A DNA stretch of 64,000 bases from CAYUZU01 sp964448675 (GTDB lineage: Bacteria > Planctomycetota > Phycisphaerae > UBA1845 > Fen-1342): NCBI GenBank assembly GCA_964448675.1, contig CAYUZU010000009.1, forward strand, positions 62,001 through 126,000. Direction: 5' to 3'. Under the pieces are notes generated by a model. That model did no database searches and was not told the DNA's origin. It saw nothing but the letters and a program-made list of their open reading frames with translations. Shown here piece by piece: positions 45,895-54,859 of this stretch (position 1 is the first letter of the stretch; the number at the start of each line of letters is the position of its first letter). The translations under genes and the position numbers were made by a program.

Positions 45895-47139
45895 CTAGTC
45901 TTTGCCGCTATCGCCCGAGCCGGTCGGTTTTCTCGGACTCGGCCGCTGGGTGCGGCGTGTCGGCTTGCGTTCGGGGCGGTCCCGGTCGCCGCCGGCGGCC
46001 GCCCGCTGGGCCCGCGTCGGGAGCTTCTCGAGCCGCGGCTTGAGGCTGTACTCGAAAATGCGATCCACGTGCTCGAGGATCTTGTCCTTGCGCTCGTTGA
46101 TCTTGGCGATCTGCCGGGCGGCATCGGGCGCCTTCTCCTCGGCGCTGTTGATTTTCTCGATCTGCGCATTGAGCACGTCGAGCTGGGGCTTGCGCTTGGT
46201 CATGTAGCTCTGGGCGCGTGACTGGCAGCTCTTGAGAATCGCCTCGGCCTTCTCGGCCTGGGCTTCGTTCAGGCTGTACTTCTCGATGAACTGCCGGACA
46301 TACTGCTCCCACTTGCTCTCGAACTGCTCACCCGCCTTCAGCGACACCGTGCGGCGCGTGTTACGTGGATTCGACCGGTGGCCCACGTCGCGGCGTCGGT
46401 TGCCGGCCTGAGCCCGCCGCTTCTCGCGCAGTTCCTCCAGCCGCGCCCGCGCCCTGGCAGCCGCGTCTTCCTTCGGCTTCACCGGCTCGACCTTGCGCGG
46501 CTTGTGCACGGGTCGTGGATCCTGGACCCGCGGCTCGACAGGCTCGAGCGGTTCGGCGGGTTCGGTGCGCTCCACCGGGCGCCGCGCCCGCGACGGGCGG
46601 CCCGGGTGGCCGCGGCGGAATTCCTCGACGGTCATCTGGCCGGAAACGATGAGGTTGAGCTGCTCTTCGCTCATGGCGAAGCTCTCGTACATCAGCTCGA
46701 GATCCTGGTCGTGGATCTTCTTCTGCTCCTCGTCGAGGATGTCGCGCCATTCCTCGTTGCCATCGATGATCAGGGTGCGGGCCTCCTCGTAGATCGGCAG
46801 CGCACGCTTGCCCCAGGCGATCATCTCCTGCTGGGAGTACTCGGCCCCGCCACGGACCGCGAACATCTCATCAATGAGCGAAAAGAGCTCATCGCGGTGC
46901 TGGCCGAGAAACTCGTCGGCCCTCTCGCGGATGAACGCCTCGGTGAAATCACCCTGCTCGTCATTGAGGTTGTACTTACGCGCCAGCAGGCGGGCATAGC
47001 TGTCCACCAGCGCGTCGACATTGATCAGACTTGTGTACGGCGGGCGGTCAGGCGAGGAGTCCTGCGCGTGCGCGGTGCCGCCCACCGCCAGAACCAGGGC
47101 GCCGGCCACGAGCCACACTGCGGCGATCCGAGGGAACAT
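45895..47139 (-). CDS. Exported coiled-coil protein, unknown function
   Basis: 414 residues from ATG 47139 (CGGAGC upstream), with a signal peptide ending TAHAQ. Two helical regions (about 30-165 and 275-375) are both rich in Glu/Lys/Gln; each contains a similar YSLNEAQ or YNLNDEQ element, suggesting a duplicated helical unit. Between and after them lie Pro/Arg/Lys-rich, probably disordered, stretches (RRGHPGRPSRARRPVE; a basic C-terminus). No enzyme motif is visible. It is likely a periplasmic structural or binding protein. Confidence 0.72.
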   Translation of the reverse strand: MFPRIAAVWLVAGALVLAVGGTAHAQDSSPDRPPYTSLINVDALVDSYARLLARKYNLNDEQGDFTEAFIRERADEFLGQHRDELFSLIDEMFAVRGGAEYSQQEMIAWGKRALPIYEEARTLIIDGNEEWRDILDEEQKKIHDQDLELMYESFAMSEEQLNLIVSGQMTVEEFRRGHPGRPSRARRPVERTEPAEPLEPVEPRVQDPRPVHKPRKVEPVKPKEDAAARARARLEELREKRRAQAGNRRRDVGHRSNPRNTRRTVSLKAGEQFESKWEQYVRQFIEKYSLNEAQAEKAEAILKSCQSRAQSYMTKRKPQLDVLNAQIEKINSAEEKAPDAARQIAKINERKDKILEHVDRIFEYSLKPRLEKLPTRAQRAAAGGDRDRPERKPTRRTQRPSPRKPTGSGDSGKD

Positions 47140-47213
47140 GAGCCAAGCTCCGAATAATGCGTTTCCACAAAGGTAAGGTATCGGCAACCCGTCGTCACCA
47201 TCCACCCATCGGT

Positions 47214-47219
47214 ATTATA
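47214..47219 (-). promoter_or_regulatory. Consensus -10 (TATAAT) for the coiled-coil protein gene
   Basis: A perfect TATAAT on the minus strand, 75 nt before the ATG at 47139. A TTGACA just upstream is only about 9 nt away, too near to serve as its -35; the element at proper spacing is weak. Confidence 0.35.
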
Positions 47220-47278
47220 AGGTACGCCTGTCAATCGGTTGCAGTCGGAACCTGTGGAACCCACGCCGGAGTGGCTGG

Positions 47279-47935
47279 ATGCCGAAAACGCTCCCAAAAC
47301 CCGCGGCCGTCGTCTTCGATCTCGACGGCACGCTCGTCGACTCGCTGCGCGACATCGCCGAGGCCCTGAATCACTGCCTCGCCCTGCTGGCCCTGCCAAC
47401 CCACCCGGTCGAGCGTTATCGGTACATGGTCGGCGAAGGCGTCCCCACGCTCTGCCAGCGCGCGGTCGGCGATTCGCACCCCCACCTGGTCCATCGTCTC
47501 GCCGAACTCGTCCGCCCCTACTACCGCACCCGCGCCGTTTGCCACACACGCCCCTATGCCGGCGTACCCGAACTGGTCGCCGCACTGCAGGACCGCGGCT
47601 GCGCACTCGGCGTTCTGTCAAACAAGCCACACGAACTCACCAAACGCGTGGTGCAGGCCTTCTGGCCCGACGGGGGTTTCGATTTCGTCCGCGGCTACAT
47701 CGAGGAACAGCACCGCAAGCCGGATCCGGCGTACCTGCTCGAGATGGGCCGCACCCTGGGGGTCGCGCCCCGCGACACCTGGATGGTCGGCGACACCCCC
47801 ACCGACATCGAGACCGCACGGCGGGCCGGCGCCGTCGGCATCGGCGTCACCTGGGGCTTCCGCACGCGGGACGACCTGCAGGCCGCCGGCGCGGTCCACA
47901 TTGTCGATTCGCCGGACGAGCTGCTGCCGGCGTAG
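47279..47935 (+). CDS. HAD phosphatase, phosphoglycolate phosphatase-like
   Basis: 218 residues. HAD motif 1 is VVFDLDGTLVDS (nucleophile Asp about residue 14), motif 2 GVLSNKP, motif 3 with Lys in QHRKPDP, motif 4 MVGDTPTDIETA. The helical cap matches Gph-type phosphoglycolate phosphatases, which clear 2-phosphoglycolate from DNA repair and oxygenation, but relatives also act on other small phosphates. It is divergent from the coiled-coil gene with 139 nt between the two start codons. Confidence 0.87.
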   Translation: MPKTLPKPAAVVFDLDGTLVDSLRDIAEALNHCLALLALPTHPVERYRYMVGEGVPTLCQRAVGDSHPHLVHRLAELVRPYYRTRAVCHTRPYAGVPELVAALQDRGCALGVLSNKPHELTKRVVQAFWPDGGFDFVRGYIEEQHRKPDPAYLLEMGRTLGVAPRDTWMVGDTPTDIETARRAGAVGIGVTWGFRTRDDLQAAGAVHIVDSPDELLPA

Positions 47936-47961
47936 CGGGCGTGGTCGGCGCCAACCGCGCG

Positions 47962-49152
47962 TCAGTTTTTAACGTGCAGGTAGTACCAGACCGGCGGCAT
48001 GTACTTCCAGACCGATACGCCGTCGCAGGTGTAGATCGCGCTGTCCATCACGGCCCCCTGGTGACCGTGCCACGAGCTGCCGTCGCTGCGCGTCATCCAA
48101 GTATCGGCCGCCGGATCATACGCATCGACGCTGAACACGTCGGCGAACATCCCGAACCCCGGCAGGGCGTAGAGCTTGCCGTTCACGGCACCACCGGCCA
48201 AGGCCACCCGCGGTGCCAGCAAGGGGGTCGCCTCACTCCAGGCACCAACCGCCGGGTCGAAGACCTCGACGCTGGCGAGCGGCCCTGCACCGTCGTTGCC
48301 GCCCATCACGTAGATTCTGCCGTCGAGCACCGCGGCGGCGTGCTCGTGGCGGGATGTGCCCAGGGGCGCACCAATACTCCATGAATCGGCCACGGGATCG
48401 TAGATTTCGACCGCTGCCGTTCCACCGCCGATCGCGTAGATCTTGCCATTCAGCGCAACGGCCGCGAGGCCGTCGCGCGGCGTAGGCATCGGCGCCTTCA
48501 GCGTCCAGGTGTTGGTGGCGGGATCGTACACCTCGATCTGGTGGGCGACGGGGCCGCTCCCGCCGACAACATAGAGCTTGCCATCCACCGTCGCACAAGC
48601 ACCACGGGTTCGCTGCGCGTTCAGGCTGGCTGCCGACCGGAACGCGCCCGTGCTCGGATTGAAGACCTCCACGAGGTTGGTATCGAACCACGTGATCAAC
48701 GACATGCCGCCAATCAGGTACAACTCTCCGTTCAGCGCGCCGATCATCGGCAGCTCACGCGCCTCGGTCAGCGGTCCACCCACCGCACGAAACGAATTCG
48801 TCCCCTCCTTCAGGACCGTGGCGCCGGTGTAGGTGTACCCTTCCGGCGCGATCGCGCTTTCCCCAAGCAACAGGTACCCGCTCGGCGTCGTGGCATCGGT
48901 GCCCGGGTCACCCTTGTCGCCCTGCTCACCCTGCTCACCGGCTGGGCCGGCCGGCCCTGGATCGCCGGACGTCACCCGCGCGGCCAACTGCTCGTCCAGC
49001 AGTTGATTCATCAACGCTGTCATCTCTTCCTGGCTACTGTCTTCCTGGCCCGTTTGCTGGGGGCAGCCTGTCGTCAAACACAGCAACGCCGCCATGGCGA
49101 CGACGCCTCCCAGACCGATCCCGCCGCGCATGCGGCTACCTTTCGTGATCAT
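47962..49152 (-). CDS. Kelch-repeat lipoprotein with a collagen-like stalk
   Basis: 396 residues, GAGGGAG ribosome site. Lipoprotein signal ends LLCLTTGCPQQ. A helical segment is followed by eight Gly-X-Y triplets (GDPGPAGPAGEQGEQGDKG then DPGTD, about residues 63-86). About five Kelch blades follow, each with the GG pair and the YDPxTNxW pattern (LYVVGGSG, YDPATNTWTLKAPMP). I infer a surface-displayed beta-propeller held away from the membrane by a short triple-helix-like stalk; the ligand is unknown. Confidence 0.84.
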   Translation of the reverse strand: MITKGSRMRGGIGLGGVVAMAALLCLTTGCPQQTGQEDSSQEEMTALMNQLLDEQLAARVTSGDPGPAGPAGEQGEQGDKGDPGTDATTPSGYLLLGESAIAPEGYTYTGATVLKEGTNSFRAVGGPLTEARELPMIGALNGELYLIGGMSLITWFDTNLVEVFNPSTGAFRSAASLNAQRTRGACATVDGKLYVVGGSGPVAHQIEVYDPATNTWTLKAPMPTPRDGLAAVALNGKIYAIGGGTAAVEIYDPVADSWSIGAPLGTSRHEHAAAVLDGRIYVMGGNDGAGPLASVEVFDPAVGAWSEATPLLAPRVALAGGAVNGKLYALPGFGMFADVFSVDAYDPAADTWMTRSDGSSWHGHQGAVMDSAIYTCDGVSVWKYMPPVWYYLHVKN

Positions 49153-49698
49153 GGCAGTGCTCCCTCATTGAATACTGCGCATGGCGACCGGGCGCGAAGC
49201 CGCGCCTCGCTTTCTATTTCCCGGCAGCATGCGAATCGTCCTAAAGGCCGTCGCGACACGGCGCCGTGGCGGTCGGCTGCGACGCCGCGCCATTGAATCG
49301 GCGCTGCGATCGAAGCCCGTTCGAGGCTCGATCCTGCTGGGACGACTTGACGAACTGAACTGAAACCCGTGCTGGGCTGGACCAGGCAGATTCAGACAGA
49401 TACAGCCGCACGGGACAAATGGCGGATCGCGCGGGACAGTGGTGCAGTCAACGCCGCGCCAGAGGCCGTCTTGGGCACGACCTGGCGCACGCTGCCCTTC
49501 ATCTCGCAATCCGCATGGGGCCCTTCACACCGGAGGCGGATATTACCGGACCAGATCGGTCCGATCAAGCTTTTTCCGGGACTTCGGCCCCGCGCCCCAA
49601 GTCGGCCCTGACGCCGGCAGAGCGGGTGACCGAACGAGCTAGAGCGCAACAGGCAACACGCGGGGGGACCGGACGGACGCGATTCTTGGTGCGGTCGG
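49153..49698. other. 546-nt intergenic region without a recognised gene
   Basis: It lies between the GH65 stop and the Kelch gene start, both on the minus strand. Short open frames here have no ribosome sites or recognisable motifs. I saw no tRNA, CRISPR or clear terminator. It may be a long leader of the Kelch gene. Confidence 0.5.
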
Positions 49699-51981
49699 TC
49701 AGCGTTGCCCGGCCTGCAGCGTACGACGCGTGCGGAACACTGGCGCTAACTTGCCCCGCAGCGGCCGTCCAGGCGTCAGGCGGCAGCGCTGGCCGGCGGA
49801 AACGACCGCGACCCCGGGGCCGGGCTCACGAAAGCGCAGGTCGAATCCTGCTGGCGTAACGTCGAGCAGCAACTTGCGGCCCTGGTAGGTGAAGGGGATG
49901 CGCAGCCGGCGCCAACCCGCAGGCAGGATCGGGTCGACACCCAGATGATCCTCATGGAACACGAGTCCCCCGAAGCCGAACACCACCGCACAAATCGCCC
50001 CCCCCATTGCCGCGCCGTGCAGTCCGCGATCGCTGTCACCGCGCCAGTTCTTGCGGTCCATGTTTGCCGCCTGTGTGAAATATCGGCGTGCAGTTTCGAC
50101 CAAACCGATGCGTGCCGCGACGGCGGCATGCGTGGCGGCCGAGAGTGACGTATTGTGCACCGTGCGCGGAACGTAGTAGTCCCAGTTCACCAGCATCTGC
50201 TCGCGCGAGAGCCGATCGCGGAACAGGTGCAGCAGCATGACCACGTCGGCCTGCTTGACGGCCTGCGTCTCCTCGGCATCTGGCGGCTCCTCGTAGCGTT
50301 CCTGAACCGTGGCTGGGTCCACGAAGAGCAAATCTTCGAAGCCATCGAATTGGCGGTACCATCCCGTCTTCGTGTCCTGCGGTATGTACATTTGCGCACC
50401 GACACCCCGCAGGCCGGCCTGTTCTTCGTCATCCAACCGCAAGCGCTCGCAGAATGTGCGATACGCCGCCGGGCGATCGTTCCGTAGCAGGTTGAGCGCC
50501 ACGAGGGCACGATCGATATTCCACGCGGCCAGGACGTTGATATAGGCACAGTTGTTGGTGCGCTCGTGCCCTTCGTCCGGCCCACAGACGTCATGAATCT
50601 CGTAGCGCCGCTCGCGGCGGTTGTACAGCGAGCGCGACGCCCAATAGCGGGCCGTCTCGACCAGAATCTCCACACCTTTGCTCAAGAGCCAGTCGCGATC
50701 ACCGGTCGCGCGGTAGAAATCCCACGCCGCGTACGCCACGTCGCACACCGAGTGAATCTCGTGTTTCCAGCAGGTGATGGGCATACGGCGGCCGTCGGCG
50801 TGAAGCCAATAGGCGGCGGTCACTTCGGTACCATCGTCGGCACTCTCCCACGGATACCACGCACCGGCGTAATTCCATTTGGCGGCATTGCGCCGCGCAC
50901 CTTCGAGCATCTCATAGCGGTAATTCGCCAGGTGCCGGCCGAGGTCCGGCCGCAACGCCGTCACTGCCGGCGTCATGAACAGATCCGTGTCCCAGAAGAC
51001 GTGGCCACGATACCCCTCGGCACACAACGGTTTGGCGGCCAGGCCGGCGCGGTCGTCATCGCGCGGCGTGTGGGCCATGAGCTGCGCCACGGTGTAGCGC
51101 AGGCCGAGTAGATTCTCGTCGTCGCCCTCGATGCGGATGTCACAGTCGCGCCACAGACGCCGCCAGGCCCCGGCATGTCGCTTGCACATCCGCTCGAAGC
51201 CATGCCGGGCCGCGGCTTGGCCTGCACGCGCCGCAACCGCGGCAAAATCGCTGCCCGCGTCCCGGTCGGCCGCAAAGGCGACAAACTTGGCAAGCGTGAT
51301 CGGTCGCCCAGGCCGCAGCTTTGTTTGCAGCGTCCAATGGGCGCCCGCGCGCCCCGTTCGGCATTCTGGCCCCCGGGCGCCGACAACCGTCACGCACGCG
51401 TGCTGCGCAATGCGGTAGTCGCCAGCGCGAGTCTGTGCGGTCGTGGTTGTGCCGTCGCTGGATTCGGCTGAGCGAAAGCCCGTCAGGAGATGCTCGCCGC
51501 GGGTCTTGGCCCGAAGGGTGGCTTCGGCGGTGAGGTGAATGTCGACGGCCGCCCCCTCCGCGCGCACCTGGTAGCGTTGGAGAACAACCCGACGATCGGC
51601 CAGGCTGCACGTGTGCTCGGTGGTGGCGGTCACGCGTGCGCGGGACGAGACCTGCCAGGTAATCGTGCGGGTCACGATGTACCGGTTCAGGTCAAAGACA
51701 CGCTCGAAATGGACCACGGCGCGATGCCACGGATGAAGCGCCTTCCCGTTGGCACGAAGCTTGATGCCCAACACGTCGCCACAACTCGCGAGTGTGCGGA
51801 ACCCCAACCCGTCGTCAGTGAATACGCCGGCAAGGTACGTCGCGGCCAGACCGTCGGGACGTTCGGGGTGTGTCCCGCGGACAGCGAGGTAGCCGTTCGA
51901 TGTGGTGAACAGTGTGGCCTCGTGACCGGCGTTGTTGCGGTCGGTGCTCTCGTGGCGGATGATTGAAGCGAAACGGGCCAT
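49699..51981 (-). CDS. GH65 disaccharide phosphorylase (maltose/kojibiose type)
   Basis: 760 residues from ATG 51981, which has GGAGGT nearby; the open frame to 52257 crosses comM's promoter and is not used. It has an N-terminal beta-sandwich, then an (alpha/alpha)6 barrel. The general acid Glu is in DVCGPDEGHERTNN, and GH65 phosphate-site motifs include KWNYAGAWYPWESADDG and AVKQADVVMLL. It cleaves an alpha-glucosyl disaccharide with phosphate to give beta-glucose 1-phosphate, sparing ATP. Which linkage it prefers cannot be told. It is divergent from comM. Confidence 0.9.
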   Translation of the reverse strand: MARFASIIRHESTDRNNAGHEATLFTTSNGYLAVRGTHPERPDGLAATYLAGVFTDDGLGFRTLASCGDVLGIKLRANGKALHPWHRAVVHFERVFDLNRYIVTRTITWQVSSRARVTATTEHTCSLADRRVVLQRYQVRAEGAAVDIHLTAEATLRAKTRGEHLLTGFRSAESSDGTTTTAQTRAGDYRIAQHACVTVVGARGPECRTGRAGAHWTLQTKLRPGRPITLAKFVAFAADRDAGSDFAAVAARAGQAAARHGFERMCKRHAGAWRRLWRDCDIRIEGDDENLLGLRYTVAQLMAHTPRDDDRAGLAAKPLCAEGYRGHVFWDTDLFMTPAVTALRPDLGRHLANYRYEMLEGARRNAAKWNYAGAWYPWESADDGTEVTAAYWLHADGRRMPITCWKHEIHSVCDVAYAAWDFYRATGDRDWLLSKGVEILVETARYWASRSLYNRRERRYEIHDVCGPDEGHERTNNCAYINVLAAWNIDRALVALNLLRNDRPAAYRTFCERLRLDDEEQAGLRGVGAQMYIPQDTKTGWYRQFDGFEDLLFVDPATVQERYEEPPDAEETQAVKQADVVMLLHLFRDRLSREQMLVNWDYYVPRTVHNTSLSAATHAAVAARIGLVETARRYFTQAANMDRKNWRGDSDRGLHGAAMGGAICAVVFGFGGLVFHEDHLGVDPILPAGWRRLRIPFTYQGRKLLLDVTPAGFDLRFREPGPGVAVVSAGQRCRLTPGRPLRGKLAPVFRTRRTLQAGQR

Positions 51982-52210
51982 TGGGGGTGCGACCTCCACG
52001 GTTGGAACCTCACCGAGCCGGCCAGCATAGCGGGCGTTTCGGCGGGTTGGCAACGCGGCGGCGACAGATGCAGGCCCCCACAGGGCGACCCCGCGCCATA
52101 CCCCACTCGCAACGCGGTCGAACAGCGCCAACCGTCGGACAATCCGGCGGTATGTCCTCCTGGGGTTTGGACAAAGCAGCGCCATGTCCAGGCCGCCTCG
52201 CGCGGGCCGC

Positions 52211-52239
52211 GTGACAAATGCCGCCGGATCGGGTCTAAT
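52211..52239 (+). promoter_or_regulatory. Sigma-70-like promoter of comM, very close to its start codon
   Basis: GTGACA (52211-52216), a 17-nt spacer, TCTAAT (52234-52239). The ATG is only 9 nt after the -10, so the transcript would be leaderless or nearly so. No Shine-Dalgarno is present, which agrees. Confidence 0.45.
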
Positions 52240-52247
52240 TTCGGCAA

Positions 52248-53777
52248 ATGTTCGCACGCTTGCACAGCATGGCGCTCGCCGGTATCGAGGCGCATCCGTG
52301 TGAGGTCGAGGTGGATGTTGCGGGGCGGGGGCTCGGGAGTGTGACCCTGGTGGGGCTGCCCGATTCCGCCGTCAAAGAGTCCATCGACCGCATCCGGTCC
52401 GCCCTGTACAACGCCGGCTTTGCGCTGCCCAAGACGCGCATCACGATCAATCTCGCGCCGGCCGACATCAAGAAGGAAGGCCCCGCGTTCGACCTGCCCA
52501 TCGCGCTGGGTCTGCTGCTGGCGGACGACCAGCTCCGCTGTGAGACGGCGGACGATTATCTCATCGCCGGTGAGTTGGCCCTCGATGGATTGCTGCGGCC
52601 GATCAAGGGGGCCCTGTCACTGGGGCTGCTGTGTGCCCAGCAGGGCTTTCGCGGGCTGTTGGTCCCACGGGAGAACGCGGAAGAGGCCGCGGTCGTCGAG
52701 GGGATTGAGGTTTACGGGGTCAACTCGCTGACGCAGGCGGTGGGTTTCTTGGCGGGCGAGTTGCCACTGGAACCCACACACGTGGACCTGGATGCATTGT
52801 TTGTCCATGCCGCGCGCTACGATGTGGACTTCGCCGATGTGCGCGGTCAGGAGCACGTCAAGCGCGCGCTGCTGATCGCCGCCGCCGGCCGGCACAACGT
52901 GCTGATGATTGGGCCACCCGGCGCGGGCAAGACCATGCTCGCCAAGCGCATCCCGACGATCCTGCCGCCAATGTCGCTGCCCGAGTCGCTGGAGACGACA
53001 AGAATCTACTCGGCGTCCGGCAAATTGGGGGCCAGCACCTGCCTCCTCGCCACGCGGCCCGTACGCCAGCCGCACCATTCGATCAGTACGGCGGCACTGG
53101 TCGGCGGCGGGACGATCCCCAAGGCTGGCGAGGTGTCGCTGTCGCATCACGGCGTGCTGTTTCTCGACGAGTTTCCGGAGTTCAACCGCACTGTGCTGGA
53201 GTCGCTGCGGCAGGTGATCGAAGACCGCGTCGTGACCATCTCGCGGGCACATAGTGCCGTCGACTTCCCCGCCGACTTCATGCTGGTCGCGGCCATGAAC
53301 CCCTGTCCGTGCGGCTACTTCACGGACCCGCGCAAGCCCTGCAAGTGCAGCGCGCCGCAGATCGACCGCTACCTGGCGCGCATCAGCGGGCCGCTGCTGG
53401 AGCGGATCGACATTCACATCGAAGTGCCGGCGGTGCCGATCGCGGCCCTGCGCGACAGTCAGCCCGGTACCGACAGCGCCACGCTGCGCGAGCAGGTGCT
53501 CGGCGCACTCAATACGCAGCGTACGCGCTTCGGCCCGGACAGCACGACGACCAACGGCAGCATGACGTCGCGCGATCTGCGAAAGAACGCAGTGCTGAAT
53601 GGGGACGGCGAGCGCGTGCTGCGGCAAGCGGTCAGCGAACTCGGCCTCTCTGCTCGCGCGCATGACAAGGTCCTGCGCGTTGCCCGCACGATTGCCGATC
53701 TCGCCGGCGAGAAGGAACTCTCCGCAACCCACCTGCACGAAGCGATTCAGTATCGACGGCTGGACCGGAGTCTGTGA
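52248..53777 (+). CDS. comM: YifB/ComM family Mg-chelatase-like AAA+ ATPase
   Basis: 509 residues. N-terminal LonD-type fold (SVTLVGLPDSAVKESIDRI, INLAPADIKKEGPAFDLPIA), then an AAA+ Mg-chelatase domain with Walker A GPPGAGKT (about 222), Walker B VLFLDEFPEF, and a Cys cluster NPCPCGY...CKC. The C-terminal lid has ARAHDKVLRVARTIADLAG. ComM is a hexameric helicase that promotes branch migration during natural transformation. Its last 81-123 bp occur twice more downstream (84-98% identical), so its 3' end appears to be a target for inserted DNA. Confidence 0.95.
   Translation: MFARLHSMALAGIEAHPCEVEVDVAGRGLGSVTLVGLPDSAVKESIDRIRSALYNAGFALPKTRITINLAPADIKKEGPAFDLPIALGLLLADDQLRCETADDYLIAGELALDGLLRPIKGALSLGLLCAQQGFRGLLVPRENAEEAAVVEGIEVYGVNSLTQAVGFLAGELPLEPTHVDLDALFVHAARYDVDFADVRGQEHVKRALLIAAAGRHNVLMIGPPGAGKTMLAKRIPTILPPMSLPESLETTRIYSASGKLGASTCLLATRPVRQPHHSISTAALVGGGTIPKAGEVSLSHHGVLFLDEFPEFNRTVLESLRQVIEDRVVTISRAHSAVDFPADFMLVAAMNPCPCGYFTDPRKPCKCSAPQIDRYLARISGPLLERIDIHIEVPAVPIAALRDSQPGTDSATLREQVLGALNTQRTRFGPDSTTTNGSMTSRDLRKNAVLNGDGERVLRQAVSELGLSARAHDKVLRVARTIADLAGEKELSATHLHEAIQYRRLDRSL
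53697..53777 (+). repeat. comM 3'-end direct repeat, copy 1 (in gene)
   Basis: The last 81 bp of comM, including its stop. It matches 55454-55534 at 79 of 81 positions by my count (differences CTG/CTA and GAC/GAT), and a diverged copy lies at 54397-54519. It may be one end (att-like) of the island that follows. Confidence 0.8.
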
Positions 53778-53864
53778 GGGGCTGCGTTACCATGTGGTTG
53801 CCCACAATGGAGATTCTGGACCCTCGCAGACGAGAATGTCACCGCGGATGGCACAATGGTCAGT

Positions 53865-54394
53865 ATGAAACGGATTCGCGGTCGAATCGAGGTGGTCGAT
53901 GATGTGCAGGCCGCTGTGCTGCGACCCATGAGCGGCAGCCGGCGTCTGGCCATCGCCGCGGGGATGTGGTCTGCCGCCCCAGCGGATCGCGGAGTTCTGC
54001 GCGTGGTTTTCACCGCCGGAGTACTACTTGCACGAAGACAACGTTCGCGAAGCAATCGGCGCACATGGCCAGTTCAACATCCTCCACCCCGAGTCCGGGC
54101 TCAAGATCGACGTCATGATTCGCGGCGACGGCGCTTTTGATCGAAGTCGGTTCGGCGGGGCGCGTGCACGCGGAGGCGTCGGTGCAGGTTGCCTCACCCG
54201 AAGATGTCATCATCAAGAAGCTCGAATGCTACCAGCAGGGCGGCTCGGACAAGCACCTACGAGACATCGCCGGGGTCCTTCGGATTGTCGGTGCGCAACT
54301 CGATCGCGGCTACATTCGAGAATGGGCGGAACGGCTCCGCGTGTCGGACTTGTGGCGCGAGGTTCACGACGAACTTGACCGCGGCGGCGAATGA
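53865..54394 (+). pseudogene. Decayed nucleotidyltransferase module (fusion remnant with frameshift)
   Basis: From ATG 53865 one frame reads MKRIRGRIEVVDDVQAAVLR then RRLAIAAGMW, the start of a small partner protein often found beside such transferases. Near 53970 it jumps, in another frame, into the middle of a nucleotidyltransferase (LPPQRIAEFCAWFSPPEYYL, then AHGQFNILHPESGLKIDVMI). A further frameshift at about 54150-54170 leads to ASVQVASPEDVIIKKLECYQ, GGSDKHLRDIAGVLRI and the natural stop at 54394. The catalytic N-terminal half is missing. The transferase is inactive by deletion plus frameshift. The last 86 codons are open from 54137 and could look like a gene alone. Confidence 0.7.
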
Positions 54395-54396
54395 AC

Positions 54397-54519
54397 GCCC
54401 GCGCCCACGACAAGGTCTTGCGCGTCGCCCGCACCATTGCGGATCTTGCCGGCGAGAAGGACACTTCGGCGACCCACTTGCACGAAGCGATTCCGTATCG
54501 ACGGTTGGACCAGAGCCTA
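54397..54519 (+). repeat. comM 3'-end direct repeat, copy 2 (diverged)
   Basis: Aligns without gaps to comM 53652-53774, about 84% identical by my count. Most changes are at third codon positions; its stop codon is replaced, so the frame runs on into unrelated sequence. An ATG at 54391 overlaps the preceding stop, but the product is only the comM tail and is unlikely to be a gene. The synonymous pattern suggests descent from a comM gene of a related organism. Confidence 0.75.
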
Positions 54520-54560
54520 TGGGCACGCGCCGCCGCATCAAATCCTCATTCCACAACACG

Positions 54561-54589
54561 TTGCGTACCAAACGGGGCCTGTATAGAAT
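54561..54589 (+). promoter_or_regulatory. Promoter candidate of the nucleotidyltransferase module
   Basis: TTGCGT (54561-54566), 17-nt spacer, TAGAAT (54584-54589), about 50 nt before the ATG at 54638. Good match and spacing, placed just after comM copy 2, so the module carries its own promoter. Confidence 0.42.
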
Positions 54590-54637
54590 GAAACGGTCAT
54601 GCAATGAACCGCCGTGCACGTACGAGGTGTGGTTGCC

Positions 54638-54859
54638 ATGTCCCACGCAGTGCCGGACATGTCGCAGTGGATCGCATCCTGGAGAGCCGCCGCGGCTCGA
54701 CTGGAACGGTTGCGCGCCGAGGAGTTGGCGCGTGTGGACGTCGCCCACGCAATCGAGACGCTGGAGGATGCTTTCATTGCCGCGCGCCGACACCAGCCGC
54801 CGTCGATGACCTCGGGCCTTGTCGAACAACAGGCCTGGTTCATGAAGGGCCTCGCGTGA
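54638..54859 (+). CDS. Small helical partner of a nucleotidyltransferase (putative antitoxin side)
   Basis: 73 residues from ATG 54638 with GAGGTG 8 nt upstream. Predicted helical and charged (WIASWRAAAARLERLRAEEL; AHAIETLEDAFIAARRHQP), ending in SGLVEQQAWFMKGLA, a tail I remember from small proteins encoded next to such transferases. Its stop overlaps the transferase GTG by 4 nt (GTGA). The tight overlap and small size resemble an antitoxin-toxin pair, but no activity can be shown from sequence. Confidence 0.68.
   Translation: MSHAVPDMSQWIASWRAAAARLERLRAEELARVDVAHAIETLEDAFIAARRHQPPSMTSGLVEQQAWFMKGLA

Noticed and set aside
47214..47245. Perfect TTGACA and TATAAT on the minus strand taken as one promoter
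   Set aside because: The spacing is only about 9 nt, too short for a sigma-70 promoter; only the TATAAT is kept as a -10 candidate.
54391..54591. A 66-codon gene starting MNARAHDKVL
   Set aside because: It is the copied tail of comM running on into unrelated sequence without its stop; treated as a repeat, not a gene.
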